This document shows, piece after piece, positions 26,830 to 35,615 of a DNA stretch of 64,000 nt (positions within the stretch are counted from its first letter, which is position 1; every line of letters begins with the position of its first letter). Both the position numbers and the translations under genes were made by a program. The stretch comes from Cupriavidus taiwanensis (GTDB lineage Bacteria; Pseudomonadota; Gammaproteobacteria; Burkholderiales; Burkholderiaceae), in the NCBI RefSeq assembly GCF_900250075.1, contig NZ_LT977070.1, positions 930,001 through 994,000 on the forward strand, given 5' to 3'. Below the pieces are notes generated by a model. It was given only the letters and a program-made list of their open reading frames with translations. It was not told the origin of the DNA and did not search any database.

Positions 26830-27090
26830 ATGGCAGATTCCATTGTTGTGATTGGCGATGGCCACACGCATGGTGGCTTCGTTCTGGCTGGCTCGCCCAG
26901 CCACAAGATCAATGGCCGCCCCATCGCACGCATGGGGGATGCCGTCAGTTGTCCCTTGCACGGGATAAACCGAATTTCGCAGGTAAGGGGCCTGTACAAG
27001 GTTGATGGCGTGCCGGGTGCGGCCAGCGGTGATATGACGGAATGCGGTGCGGTGTTGACTGGCTCGGTGTCGGCGCGGGTGGGCTCATGA
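26830..27090 (+). CDS. PAAR-repeat spike tip protein
   Basis: An 86-residue PAAR protein that sharpens the VgrG spike and can carry effectors. Characteristic residues include 'VVIGDGHTHGGFVLAGSP', 'INGRPIARMGDAVSCPLHG' and 'CGAVLTGS', with the His and Cys pattern that binds zinc at the tip. It has no effector extension. The ATG at 26830 is chosen because the PAAR fold starts immediately after it; the frame extends to 26743 through unrelated sequence. Its TGA overlaps the tssJ ATG (ATGA at 27087-27090), linking the spike module to the membrane-complex genes. Confidence 0.85.
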   Translation: MADSIVVIGDGHTHGGFVLAGSPSHKINGRPIARMGDAVSCPLHGINRISQVRGLYKVDGVPGAASGDMTECGAVLTGSVSARVGS

Positions 27091-27626
27091 ATCGCAAGGC
27101 GTTTTCGACAGGGCACAGGACGGCGAGAACCGTGTTGCTGCTTGGCCTGGTCGCGGCATCGGCCCTCGGCTCGGCATGTTCCAGCGCGCCCGCGCAGCGA
27201 GAGCAGATGAAGCTGGACCTGGCCGTAACCGCCAAAGACACCGTCAACCCCGACGACAAGGGCAGGCCATCTCCAGTCCTGGTTCGCGTCTATGAACTCA
27301 AGACCGCCAGCGCCTTTGAAAATGCGGACTACCACTCGCTGGAAACCGCGGACAAGACACTGCTGATGCAGGATCTGTTGGCACGCGACGAGTTCATCCT
27401 TCGTCCCGGCGAGTCGCGTGAGATCGAGCGCAAGCTGAATGCGGATACGCAGGCCATCGGCTTCCTGGTCGGGTACCGGGAGCTGGGCAAAGCCACCTGG
27501 AGATCCGTCTACAAACTGCCGCCAGCCCCTGAAGCTGCGTGGTATCGCATGGCAATGCCGGCACGCAAGGTCAAGCTGCAAGTCTCGTTGGACCAGCAGA
27601 CCACTACCATTTCCAAACCTGATTGA
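27087..27626 (+). CDS. tssJ: T6SS outer-membrane lipoprotein TssJ
   Basis: A 179-residue lipoprotein anchoring the T6SS membrane complex to the outer membrane. A signal peptide with lipobox ends at Cys31 ('LVAASALGSACSS'). The mature domain has the TssJ/transthyretin-like features 'PSPVLVRVYELKTASAFENA' and 'DEFILRPGESREIERKL', followed by 'TQAIGFLVGYREL'. The ATG at 27087 overlaps the PAAR gene stop; an upstream in-frame start at 27042 lies inside the PAAR gene. The next gene, tssK, starts four bases after its stop. It interacts with the periplasmic part of TssM. Confidence 0.93.
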   Translation: MNRKAFSTGHRTARTVLLLGLVAASALGSACSSAPAQREQMKLDLAVTAKDTVNPDDKGRPSPVLVRVYELKTASAFENADYHSLETADKTLLMQDLLARDEFILRPGESREIERKLNADTQAIGFLVGYRELGKATWRSVYKLPPAPEAAWYRMAMPARKVKLQVSLDQQTTTISKPD

Positions 27627-27630
27627 ATCC

Positions 27631-28974
27631 ATGAGCTGGTACAACAAGGTCGTCTGGAGCGAGGGCCTGTTCCTGCGCCCGCAACTCTTTCAGCAACAGG
27701 AGCGCTATCTGGAACACTACGCACACAAGCGTAGCGCCGCGCTCAGCCCGTTCTTCTGGGGCTTTCACCAATTCTCGATCGATGCCGAAGCGCTCTCGCT
27801 CGGCAAGCTGGTGGTAGCAAGCGCCGCCGGGATCTTCCAGGACGGCACGCCCTTTGATGCCCCTGCTCATACGGCAGTGCCGGCACCACTTGCGCTGCTG
27901 CCCGAGCACCTGAATCAGACCATCTATCTTGCGGTGCCGATTCGCACGCCAAACGCGGAAGAGATGAACTTCGGCGATGCCACGGACTCCCTGGCGCGTT
28001 ACCGTGCCTTTGAGCACGAGTTGCTGGATGCCAATTCGATCGCGCAGGGACCGAAGCTGGTGCAGTTGGCAGACTTGCGTCTTCGGCTATTGCCAGAGAA
28101 AGAACTTTCTGAATCCTGGCTCGGCCTACCGTTGACAAGCGTGGCGGAAATTCGCGCCGATGGCAGTGCGCGACTGGACGCAGCACTGATTCCGCCGGTC
28201 AATGTCTACACCGCCAGCGCATTGCTTCAGACGTGGCTTACGGAGATCCACGGTCTCGTGCATCTCAGGGCCGATGCGATGGCGGAGCGTCTGTCTGCTG
28301 CCTCAATGCGGGGCGGGGATGCCGCCGAGGTATCGGAATACCTGATTCTCCAATTGCTGAACCGGTATGAGCCGATTCTGACCCACCTGCTGCATGCCAA
28401 GGCCGCGTCGCCAGAGGTGTTGTACATGCACCTGGCGGCGTTGTCCGGGGAACTGTCGACGTTCGTGCGCACCCAGACCCGTCGTCCGGCGGGGCATGCG
28501 GCCTATCGGCACGATGCGCCGCATCTTTGCCTGAAGCCATTGGTAGACGATCTGCGCTTGCTGCTCAATGTGGTGCTGGAGCGCGCCGCGCAGCGGATTG
28601 ACATCACGGAGCAGTCTCACGGGATTCGGCTGGCAGTGCTGGATCCGAGCGAGATCGGCCGCTTCCCGACCTTTGTGCTGGCAGTCACTGCGCAGATTCC
28701 CGCGGATCTGTTGCAGCAGCAGTTCCCGGCCCAGACCAAGGTGGGGCCATCCGGGCGGCTGGCGGAACTGGTTCGCTCCCATCTTCCTGGCATTCCGTTG
28801 CAGCCCTTGCCGGTGCCGCCCCGTCAGATCCCGTTCAATGCTGGCCATGTCTATTTTGAGCTGTCGCAGCAGCATCCCCTCTGGGATCAGGTGGCACAGT
28901 TCGGCGGGCTGGCGTTGCACGTCGCGGGGACCTTCCCTGAATTGCGCATGGAACTGTGGGGAGTGCGGCAATGA
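27631..28974 (+). CDS. tssK: T6SS baseplate-membrane connector TssK
   Basis: A 447-residue ImpJ/VasE family protein that links the baseplate to TssL and TssM. The N-terminus 'MSWYNKVVWSEGLFLRPQLF' with 'QQQERYLEHYAHKR' is diagnostic, and 'WGFHQFSIDAEALSLGKL' follows. The C-terminal 'AQIPADLLQQQFPAQTKVGP' and 'IPLQPLPVPPRQIPFNAGHV' regions are family-typical. The start ATG at 27631 lies four bases after tssJ. Its TGA overlaps the tssL ATG (ATGA at 28971-28974). No anomalies seen. Confidence 0.95.
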   Translation: MSWYNKVVWSEGLFLRPQLFQQQERYLEHYAHKRSAALSPFFWGFHQFSIDAEALSLGKLVVASAAGIFQDGTPFDAPAHTAVPAPLALLPEHLNQTIYLAVPIRTPNAEEMNFGDATDSLARYRAFEHELLDANSIAQGPKLVQLADLRLRLLPEKELSESWLGLPLTSVAEIRADGSARLDAALIPPVNVYTASALLQTWLTEIHGLVHLRADAMAERLSAASMRGGDAAEVSEYLILQLLNRYEPILTHLLHAKAASPEVLYMHLAALSGELSTFVRTQTRRPAGHAAYRHDAPHLCLKPLVDDLRLLLNVVLERAAQRIDITEQSHGIRLAVLDPSEIGRFPTFVLAVTAQIPADLLQQQFPAQTKVGPSGRLAELVRSHLPGIPLQPLPVPPRQIPFNAGHVYFELSQQHPLWDQVAQFGGLALHVAGTFPELRMELWGVRQ

Positions 28975-30248
28975 GCCAGCCACTTGTGTCGAGTGAGCTG
29001 CCGCTGGAACAGCAGGCAGCCCCGCATGCCAGAACGCGAGATCGTGCAAGCCCGCGCGCCGCGGCGGGGGTGGTCAATCCGGACGGCGCCCGAAGGGCTG
29101 TTGAGCAGCGGGTTGATGAGATCCGCAGCAAGGCAAATCCGTTGCTCGCCGCGGCACGGCCGCTATTGCGGGCTCTGGCCGATATGCCGGCGTCGCTGCG
29201 ACAAGACGAGGTGGCTGCGTTGAAGCGCATCCTGGTGCGGGAAGCGAAGGATTTCCAGTCGGTCTGCGATCGCGCCAATATTCGGCGCGAGCACGTTCTG
29301 GCTGCGCAGTACTGCCTGTGCACAGCACTGGATGAAGCTGCCAACGGCATGTCCTGGGGACGCCATACCTGGGCGAACAATAGCTTGCTGATCCAGCTGC
29401 ACGGCGAGAACGACGGCGGCGAGAAGGTGTTCCAGTTGCTGGGACGGCTGCTGAACACCCAGTCGGAAAACATCGATGTCATCGAGTTGATCTATCACAT
29501 CCTTTCACTCGGCTTTCTTGGCCGGTATGCCGGCCACGCTGATGGTCACCGTCAACTCGACGCGATCCGGCAACGCTTGCTGCACTTGATCAGCGGAACG
29601 CGTGAAAGCGTGCCGCGGGACCTGTCGCCGCACTGGCGGGGCGCGGACGCGGGGCGGCTGAGGCTGCTGCGTACGGTTCCGGTGTGGGTCACGGTGTCGG
29701 TGCTGGCACTGGCAGTCTTTGGCCTGCTCGCCTGGTACAAGTACCAGCTGTTGTTCCGCACCCACGACCTCGAACAGCAGATCCTCGCCATTGGCAAGGC
29801 AACGCCACCGGAACCGCCCAAGGCGCTGCGCCTTGCCGGGTTGCTCAAGGACGAGATCGCGCGTGGGGTCGTCAGCGTGCAGGAGGATGCGACGCGCAGC
29901 GCCATCACGTTCCGCGGGGATGACATGTTCGGCGGCGGCCGCGCGGACGTCAGCGACAAGATCCTGCCGGTGCTGGACAAGGTTGCGGCAGAGATCAGCA
30001 AGGTAAGCGGCAAGGTGACGGTGATCGGGCACAGCGACAACGTTCCCATCAAGACGGCGAAGTACCCCTCGAACCAGGCGCTGTCGGAAGAGCGCGCGGC
30101 AACCGTGGCAGAGTACCTGGCGAGCAAGGGCGTCGCAAAGAACCGGCTCGAAGCGATTGGCAAGGGCGATTCGCAGCCGCTTGCCGATAACAAGGCGCCA
30201 GTCGGCCGGGCAAGGAATCGCCGGGTCGAGATCGTAGTCACGCAGTAA
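28971..30248 (+). CDS. tssL: T6SS membrane protein TssL with OmpA domain
   Basis: A 425-residue inner-membrane protein of the evolved TssL type. The cytoplasmic DotU/IcmH domain spans about residues 40-220 ('YCLCTALDEAANGMSWGR', 'LIQLHGENDGGEKVFQLLGR', 'LIYHILSLGFLGRY'). One transmembrane helix follows ('VWVTVSVLALAVFGLLAW'). The periplasmic C-terminus is an OmpA-like peptidoglycan-binding domain ('VIGHSDNVPIKTAKYPSNQA', 'LSEERAATVAEYL', 'NRRVEIVV'), which anchors the complex to the cell wall. The ATG overlaps the tssK stop. TssM starts 12 bases downstream. Confidence 0.95.
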   Translation: MSQPLVSSELPLEQQAAPHARTRDRASPRAAAGVVNPDGARRAVEQRVDEIRSKANPLLAAARPLLRALADMPASLRQDEVAALKRILVREAKDFQSVCDRANIRREHVLAAQYCLCTALDEAANGMSWGRHTWANNSLLIQLHGENDGGEKVFQLLGRLLNTQSENIDVIELIYHILSLGFLGRYAGHADGHRQLDAIRQRLLHLISGTRESVPRDLSPHWRGADAGRLRLLRTVPVWVTVSVLALAVFGLLAWYKYQLLFRTHDLEQQILAIGKATPPEPPKALRLAGLLKDEIARGVVSVQEDATRSAITFRGDDMFGGGRADVSDKILPVLDKVAAEISKVSGKVTVIGHSDNVPIKTAKYPSNQALSEERAATVAEYLASKGVAKNRLEAIGKGDSQPLADNKAPVGRARNRRVEIVVTQ

Positions 30249-30260
30249 CCGGGGTCAGGC

Positions 30261-33200
30261 ATGGAATTTCTGAAACGCATTGGCGCAGTGCTGTTCTCCC
30301 GGCAGACACTGGCCCTCATTACCGTGCTCGTGGTCGCGGCAGCCATCTGGTTTATCGGTCCGCTGCTCGGCTTCAATGGCATGCATCCGCTGGCGGGCAC
30401 CGGAGCGCGCGCAGCGCTCATCGTGCTGTTGCTAGCGCTGGCGCTGTTCTGGCTGCTTGGCTGGCCTATCTCCACCATCGGGGCTGCTGCCCTGTGCCTC
30501 CTGATCTGGCATGCAGGTTCGTTACTGGCCATTGGCGCCATGCATCCGCTGGAACCGGTTTCCGTCCGTATTCTGCTGATCGCGGCCATTGTCTTTGTAT
30601 TTGCCGCATACCTGTTGTTCCTGCTTTGGCAGCGTGCGCGCACGGACAAGACCTTTGTCGAGAGTTTGTTGAACTTTGGCAGCAAGCGCCAGGAAGTCGT
30701 GGCCAAGGAGGAAATTGCCCGGCTGAACGCGGCGGTCCAGACTGCGCTGCGGCAACTCAAGAGCATGCGCACCGGCGGCAGGGTTGCTCGCCTCTTCGAG
30801 GGCCGACGCTATCTCTACGAGCTGCCCTGGTACATGATGGTCGGCGTGCCGGGAGCCGGCAAGACGACAGCGTTGCTGAACGCCGGGCTGCAGTTCCCCA
30901 TCGCCGAGCAGATGAGTGCGGCGGCGCGCGCGCGGCATGGTACCGAGCAGACGGACTGGTGGTTCACCAATGAGGCGGTGCTGATCGACACGGCCGGCCG
31001 CTATACCGCGCAGGAGTCGGGTTCGGCGACCGACCCGGCTGAATGGAGGGGCTTCCTTGGCCTGCTTCGCAAGTACCGCGCCAGGGCCCCGATCAATGGC
31101 GCGCTGGTGACGATCAGCGTGCAGGACCTGCTTCGACACTCCAACGAGCAGCGGGTGGTCGAAGCGGCAAGCATCCGCGCACGCCTGGCCGAACTGCGCG
31201 ACGAGTTGGGCATCCAGTTTCCCATCTACGTGCTGGTGACCAAGCTCGACCAGCTTGCGGGCTTCGCCGATTACTTCCAGTACCTGACCAGCGAGGGACG
31301 GGCCCAGCCTTGGGGCTTCACCTTGCCAGCCATGGCGAAGCGGCGGCGGGGACAGCCCGCCGTTGATGCTTGCGCGCTGTGCCGTGAGGAGATGCGATCT
31401 CTGGTGACGCGGTTGGAGGCGGGGCTGGACGGCCGGCTGTATGAGGAGTTTGATCTGAGCCGGCGCAAGGCACTCTACGCCCTGAGTGATGAGCTTGCGA
31501 GCGTAACGGAGCCGCTGGTCGCGATGCTGGAGCAGATATTCCTGGACTCGCGGTACGACGACACCGAGCGCAGCGCCATGCTGCGGGGCGTGTACTTCAC
31601 CAGCGCTGCGCAGACCGGCGCGGCAGCGGTAGCGGATGCCGGCACCGTCATCAGGCAGGTGCGTGGCATCGGGCCGTCCGACACCGACGCTGCCGGCGCG
31701 GCCACGGACCAGGCCACCGGCAACCGCAGCTACTTCCTGCAGGACGTCTTCAAGCGCATCATCGTGCCCGAAGCCCACCTGGTGAAGCCAAACCTGCGCT
31801 GGGAATTCCGCTTCCGCCTGTTGCGGCTGCTCGGGCATGTGCTGGCGCTGGTGGTCTTCCTGTGGCTGGCCGGGGCGCTGTATGCCAGCTTTGGCCATAA
31901 CCGCAGCTATCTGGACCTGGTGCAGGAGAAAGCCAAGGCACTGGCAGCGACCGTGACGTCCTTCTACAAGAAGCCGGCACCGGATGCGATGCCCGAAGTG
32001 CTGGCGGCCGCGCGCGACCTGCCTGGCTATGCCGGCCTGAACCTGGCTGATCCGTCGGCCGACTGGCGTTATGGCCTATACAGCGTGCCGCCGGTGCTGG
32101 GCGCCGCCACCATGACCCATGCCAGGCTGCAGGACAATCTGCTGGTGCCGTACCTGGTGCGCCGGGTCGAGTCGGTGCTGTCGGCTGCGGTCAGCCAGCG
32201 CGACGCCAAGGCGACCTACGATACCCTGCGGGTCTACCTGATGCTGCACGACGCGGACAAGTTCAATGCGTCCGACGTGCGTAGCTGGGTGCAGAGCGAT
32301 TGGGCCACGGGAAGCGGGGCGGACGCCTTTGGTGGCAGGGTGGCCGTACTGGAGCACCTGGACAGCCTGCTGGACGGCGAGCGTCCGGTGCAGTCACCGT
32401 ACGCCAGGAACGAGGCGCTGATCCGTTCGGCGCGCGACTTCCTGGATGGCAACACCTCGACGGAGCGTGTGTACGACCGTGCCAAGGCGGCCATGACCGA
32501 GGAGGCGCCACAGGATTTCACGCTGGTGCGCGCGGTCGGTCCCCAGGCCGGCACGGTCTTCACCCGCGCCAGCGGTGAGCCGCTGGAGCGCGGCATCCCG
32601 GGCCTTTTCACCTACGCCGGCTACCATGACGTGTTTAATGCCCGCCTGCCAGAGTTCGTCGCCAGGGCCCAGGCCATGGATGCATGGGTGATGGGGCGTG
32701 CAGAGGGGCGCGGGGCTCAAAAAAAAACGGTTGACAGTGCCGTGGGCGGGCTTGCCGGCAACGATCCGCTCACGCGCGAGATCCGCCGTCTCTACCTGAA
32801 TGAATATGCTCGACATTGGGAAAAGTTCCTCGGTGACATCCGGACGGTAACGGGCAATAACCTGGCGTTTGATCTGGAAATCCTGCGCAATTTTGCCGCG
32901 CCGGATTCCCCGCTTGCACGGCTCGGCAGGGCGGCGGTTCAGGAGATCACGCTCAGCCGCCAGGTTGACCCCGAAGACAAGTCGCTTGCGGAGAAGGCGC
33001 TGTCCGCGTTGGACAAGAAGACCGGCAAGGTCAGTGCATTGAGCGTGCGCGCCGAGGCTCGCCAGGAACGTGAACTGGTCGACAACCGCTTCGCCGTGCT
33101 GCGCGAAGTGGTGACCGGCCAGGCTGACCTGTCGGCGCAGGACGCGCGCGCTACCGCCGGCAAGCCGCAACTGGATGGAATTGCCGGCATGGTCAACGCT

Positions 33201-34085
33201 TACTACACCAGCCTGGTCGTCGCCAACAATGCGCTCAACACCCGGAACCTGCCGCCGCCGGCGGACGCGGGGGAGCAGCTGCGCATGGAGGCGGCCAAGC
33301 TGCCCGCACCCTTCAACGCGGTGCTGGCCGACCTGGTGGTGCAGGGGGCCAGGGATGTCAACAAGGGCGTGGGCGATATCCTGATCGCGCAGATGGACGC
33401 CGTTATCGGCGAGAGCTGCCGCAGTGCCATCGATGGCAAGTATCCGTTCACGCCGACATCGATGCAGGACGTGGACCCGGAGGACTTTGCCCGGGTCTTC
33501 GGCGCAGGCGGTGTGCTGGACGATTTCTTCCAGAAGGTATTGGCGCCGCACGTCGATACCACCATCTCGCCGTGGCGCTACAAACTGGCCGCGCCCGACG
33601 TGCCACCCGTGGCCGGCCCCAGCCTGGTGCCTTTCCAGCGTGCCAGGGAGATCCGGGAAGTCTTCTTTCGGGATCCCGGGGCGAAGAAGATGGCTTGGCG
33701 GGTCGACCTGAAGGTCGTGGAGCTCGATCCCGAAATCGTCGAGCTGAACCTGGATTTTGACGGGCAGAACCAGCGTTACGTGCACGGGCCGGTTGTCCCG
33801 CTCAAGGTGACATGGCCGGGCCCCCGAGGCGGGCAAGGCGCCGAAATCACTGCCAGCCCCCGCATTCGCCCTGATACTTCAACGCTGACCGCCAATGGCC
33901 CGTGGGCGCTGATGCGGGTGATTGCCAGGGGCAGACTCGCCGGTTCGGCTACCGCCAGCCACTTCATGGCCGAGTATGACTTCGACGGCCGCAAGGCGAA
34001 GCTCGACATCAATACCGGCAGCCTCGCCAACCCCTGGACCACCGGGCTGCTGCAGGGCTTCCAGTGTCCCGGGAGATCCGGGTGA
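30261..34085 (+). CDS. tssM: T6SS inner-membrane protein TssM (IcmF)
   Basis: A 1274-residue IcmF/VasK family protein, the periplasm-spanning core of the membrane complex. Three N-terminal membrane segments lie in about residues 10-125. A cytoplasmic NTPase-like domain follows with Walker A 'GVPGAGKTTALLNAG' (from residue 195) and 'VLIDTAGRY'. Another membrane helix lies near residue 520 ('LLGHVLALVVFLWLAGALY'), then a large periplasmic region ending in the TssJ-binding C-terminal domain ('ASHFMAEYDFDGRKAKLDIN'). A nine-adenine run at 32719-32727 (codons 820-823) is unusual in this GC-rich gene and could permit slippage. Its TGA overlaps the tagF GTG. Confidence 0.95.
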   Translation: MEFLKRIGAVLFSRQTLALITVLVVAAAIWFIGPLLGFNGMHPLAGTGARAALIVLLLALALFWLLGWPISTIGAAALCLLIWHAGSLLAIGAMHPLEPVSVRILLIAAIVFVFAAYLLFLLWQRARTDKTFVESLLNFGSKRQEVVAKEEIARLNAAVQTALRQLKSMRTGGRVARLFEGRRYLYELPWYMMVGVPGAGKTTALLNAGLQFPIAEQMSAAARARHGTEQTDWWFTNEAVLIDTAGRYTAQESGSATDPAEWRGFLGLLRKYRARAPINGALVTISVQDLLRHSNEQRVVEAASIRARLAELRDELGIQFPIYVLVTKLDQLAGFADYFQYLTSEGRAQPWGFTLPAMAKRRRGQPAVDACALCREEMRSLVTRLEAGLDGRLYEEFDLSRRKALYALSDELASVTEPLVAMLEQIFLDSRYDDTERSAMLRGVYFTSAAQTGAAAVADAGTVIRQVRGIGPSDTDAAGAATDQATGNRSYFLQDVFKRIIVPEAHLVKPNLRWEFRFRLLRLLGHVLALVVFLWLAGALYASFGHNRSYLDLVQEKAKALAATVTSFYKKPAPDAMPEVLAAARDLPGYAGLNLADPSADWRYGLYSVPPVLGAATMTHARLQDNLLVPYLVRRVESVLSAAVSQRDAKATYDTLRVYLMLHDADKFNASDVRSWVQSDWATGSGADAFGGRVAVLEHLDSLLDGERPVQSPYARNEALIRSARDFLDGNTSTERVYDRAKAAMTEEAPQDFTLVRAVGPQAGTVFTRASGEPLERGIPGLFTYAGYHDVFNARLPEFVARAQAMDAWVMGRAEGRGAQKKTVDSAVGGLAGNDPLTREIRRLYLNEYARHWEKFLGDIRTVTGNNLAFDLEILRNFAAPDSPLARLGRAAVQEITLSRQVDPEDKSLAEKALSALDKKTGKVSALSVRAEARQERELVDNRFAVLREVVTGQADLSAQDARATAGKPQLDGIAGMVNAYYTSLVVANNALNTRNLPPPADAGEQLRMEAAKLPAPFNAVLADLVVQGARDVNKGVGDILIAQMDAVIGESCRSAIDGKYPFTPTSMQDVDPEDFARVFGAGGVLDDFFQKVLAPHVDTTISPWRYKLAAPDVPPVAGPSLVPFQRAREIREVFFRDPGAKKMAWRVDLKVVELDPEIVELNLDFDGQNQRYVHGPVVPLKVTWPGPRGGQGAEITASPRIRPDTSTLTANGPWALMRVIARGRLAGSATASHFMAEYDFDGRKAKLDINTGSLANPWTTGLLQGFQCPGRSG
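32719..32727 (+). repeat. Nine-adenine tract inside tssM
   Basis: Codons 820-823 of tssM read CAA AAA AAA ACG, giving nine consecutive A residues, the longest homopolymer I noticed in coding sequence here. One extra A (by polymerase slippage or mutation) would place a TGA two codons downstream and remove the C-terminal 450 residues of TssM. It is a possible slippage or phase-variation site. Confidence 0.9.
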
Positions 34086-34813
34086 TCACGGCGCCGTCGA
34101 TTTTCGGCAAGTTGCCCGGGCTGGGGGATTTTGTCCGGCACAATGCCCCGCTGGACCAGGTCCAGGTATGGCGCAGCTGGTTCGATTGCCGGAATGACGA
34201 TTTCCCGGCGAGGGCCGCGCCGCAGGCCCCGGGCGGCCAGGTCCGGCACTGGCTGCACCTGACCCCGCCCAGCCTGTCAGGCCATTGCCGGTTGCGCCCG
34301 TCTGAACCCTGCCTTTTCATTCTGCGGCCGGGCGGCCTGCAGTTCCCGTGCGAGAGCAGTTACCTGCTCGGTGTCGTTGCCGCATCGCACGACCGGGTTG
34401 GTCGCCGCTATCCGCTGGTGGTCTGGCAGACCGCCAGTGCCCAATGGGCCGGCCATATCCTGGCCGCGCCCGCACAATGGCTTACCGAGCTGGCGCAGCT
34501 CGTGCACGACCACACGCGCCAGGCGGACCGAACCAGCCTGGCCGCGGCAGTCGACGCGCTCTGGGATCGCCACCGGCCCGGCTGGCGCGATCGTATCCAG
34601 CTTTCGCTCAAGCGCCTGTCGGCTGCGTCCCGCCTTGCCGGCGCGCGTGAAGCGCCGGACTGCAGCGTCGTTGGGCCCAGGTCAATGCGCGACGACTGGC
34701 CCGCTGGCCTGTTGTGTCGTGGCAGCCTCGGCAGCGTTTGGCAGTCCGCTGCCCGCTGCGCTTTCGAGATTGACGGCGTGCCTTCCATTCGACGGATGGT
34801 GGCGGGGCTCTGA
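34082..34813 (+). CDS. tagF: T6SS-associated protein TagF
   Basis: A 243-residue protein with the TagF/ImpM domain (DUF2094). The motif 'SIFGKLPGLGDFVRHNA' at the N-terminus is diagnostic, followed by 'WRSWFDC', 'CLFILRPGG' and 'DRVGRRYPLVV'. TagF is a post-translational repressor of T6SS assembly in species where it opposes PpkA/Fha signalling; neither PpkA, PppA nor Fha is encoded in this window. The start GTG at 34082 overlaps the tssM stop and has 'gggag' upstream; another GTG at 34064 is in frame. It is the last gene of the rightward arm and converges on the GT51 gene 47 bases away. Confidence 0.88.
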   Translation: MITAPSIFGKLPGLGDFVRHNAPLDQVQVWRSWFDCRNDDFPARAAPQAPGGQVRHWLHLTPPSLSGHCRLRPSEPCLFILRPGGLQFPCESSYLLGVVAASHDRVGRRYPLVVWQTASAQWAGHILAAPAQWLTELAQLVHDHTRQADRTSLAAAVDALWDRHRPGWRDRIQLSLKRLSAASRLAGAREAPDCSVVGPRSMRDDWPAGLLCRGSLGSVWQSAARCAFEIDGVPSIRRMVAGL

Positions 34814-34860
34814 TACTTTTCCAAAAGCGGCATACTCTCTGCCAGCGTTATCACACGCCA

Positions 34861-35556
34861 TCATTTCAACCGCAACGGCTCCAGCAACGCCCCGTCATAC
34901 TCTCCCCGCGAAATCCGCCCCAGCTCCAGCATCCGCTGCAGGATATAAACCTGCCGCTGCCGCGCCCGCCGCGGATTCGCCACCGGGTTGTTCGCCGAAG
35001 GCGCCTTCGGCAGGCCCGCCAGCATCGCGCACTCAGCCAGCGTCAGCTGGTCCAGCCGCTTGCCGAAGTAGGTCCGCGCGGCATCGGCAAAGCCATACGC
35101 GCCCTGTCCAAGGTAGATCTTGTTCAGGTACAGCTCGAGGATCTCATCCTTGCTGAGGGCCTTTTCGATCCGGTACGACAGCAGCACCTCATACAGCTTG
35201 CGCGTGTAGGTCTTTTCCCGCGACAGGTAGAAATTGCGCGCGACCTGCATGGTGATGGTCGACGCCCCCTGCGACAGCTCGTCCGACAGGTTGGCGACGC
35301 CCGCGCGGATCACGCCGACGTAGTCGATGCCGTCATGCAGGTAGAAGCGTTCGTCCTCGATCGCCACCACCGCCTCGGTCAGCGCGCGCGGCATCTTGCC
35401 GATGGGCACGTAGTCCGGCGTCTCGCGGAAGGCGGTGAGCGCGTCGAGCGAGGGCAGCTGCCGGTTGGCGGCGAGGAGGGCGATGGCGGCCAGCAGCGCG
35501 CCGCCGATCGCGGCGAGCAATAGCAGCTTGAGCAGGGCGGAGCAGAGGCTTTTCAT
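34861..35556 (-). CDS. Transglycosylase-only PBP1a-like protein (GT51)
   Basis: A 231-residue membrane-anchored peptidoglycan glycosyltransferase. One N-terminal transmembrane helix ('LLLLAAIGGALLAAIALLAA') is followed by the GT51 domain with the catalytic motif 'AIEDERFYLHDGIDYVGVIR' (Glu67) and 'QGASTITMQVARNFYLSREK'. Sequence and linker ('LPSLDALTAFRETPDYVPIG') resemble class A PBP1a rather than MtgA, but the transpeptidase domain is absent and about 30 residues between the helix and the GT domain are missing. Catalytic residues are intact, so it is probably functional. It converges on tagF; a role in opening or remodelling the wall for T6SS is possible but only inferred from position. Confidence 0.85.
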   Translation of the reverse strand: MKSLCSALLKLLLLAAIGGALLAAIALLAANRQLPSLDALTAFRETPDYVPIGKMPRALTEAVVAIEDERFYLHDGIDYVGVIRAGVANLSDELSQGASTITMQVARNFYLSREKTYTRKLYEVLLSYRIEKALSKDEILELYLNKIYLGQGAYGFADAARTYFGKRLDQLTLAECAMLAGLPKAPSANNPVANPRRARQRQVYILQRMLELGRISRGEYDGALLEPLRLK

Positions 35557-35615
35557 GGCGCGTATTGTGCCAGCCGCCGCGCGCCCCGCGCGAGCCCGCG
35601 GGTTTGCGGATTTAC

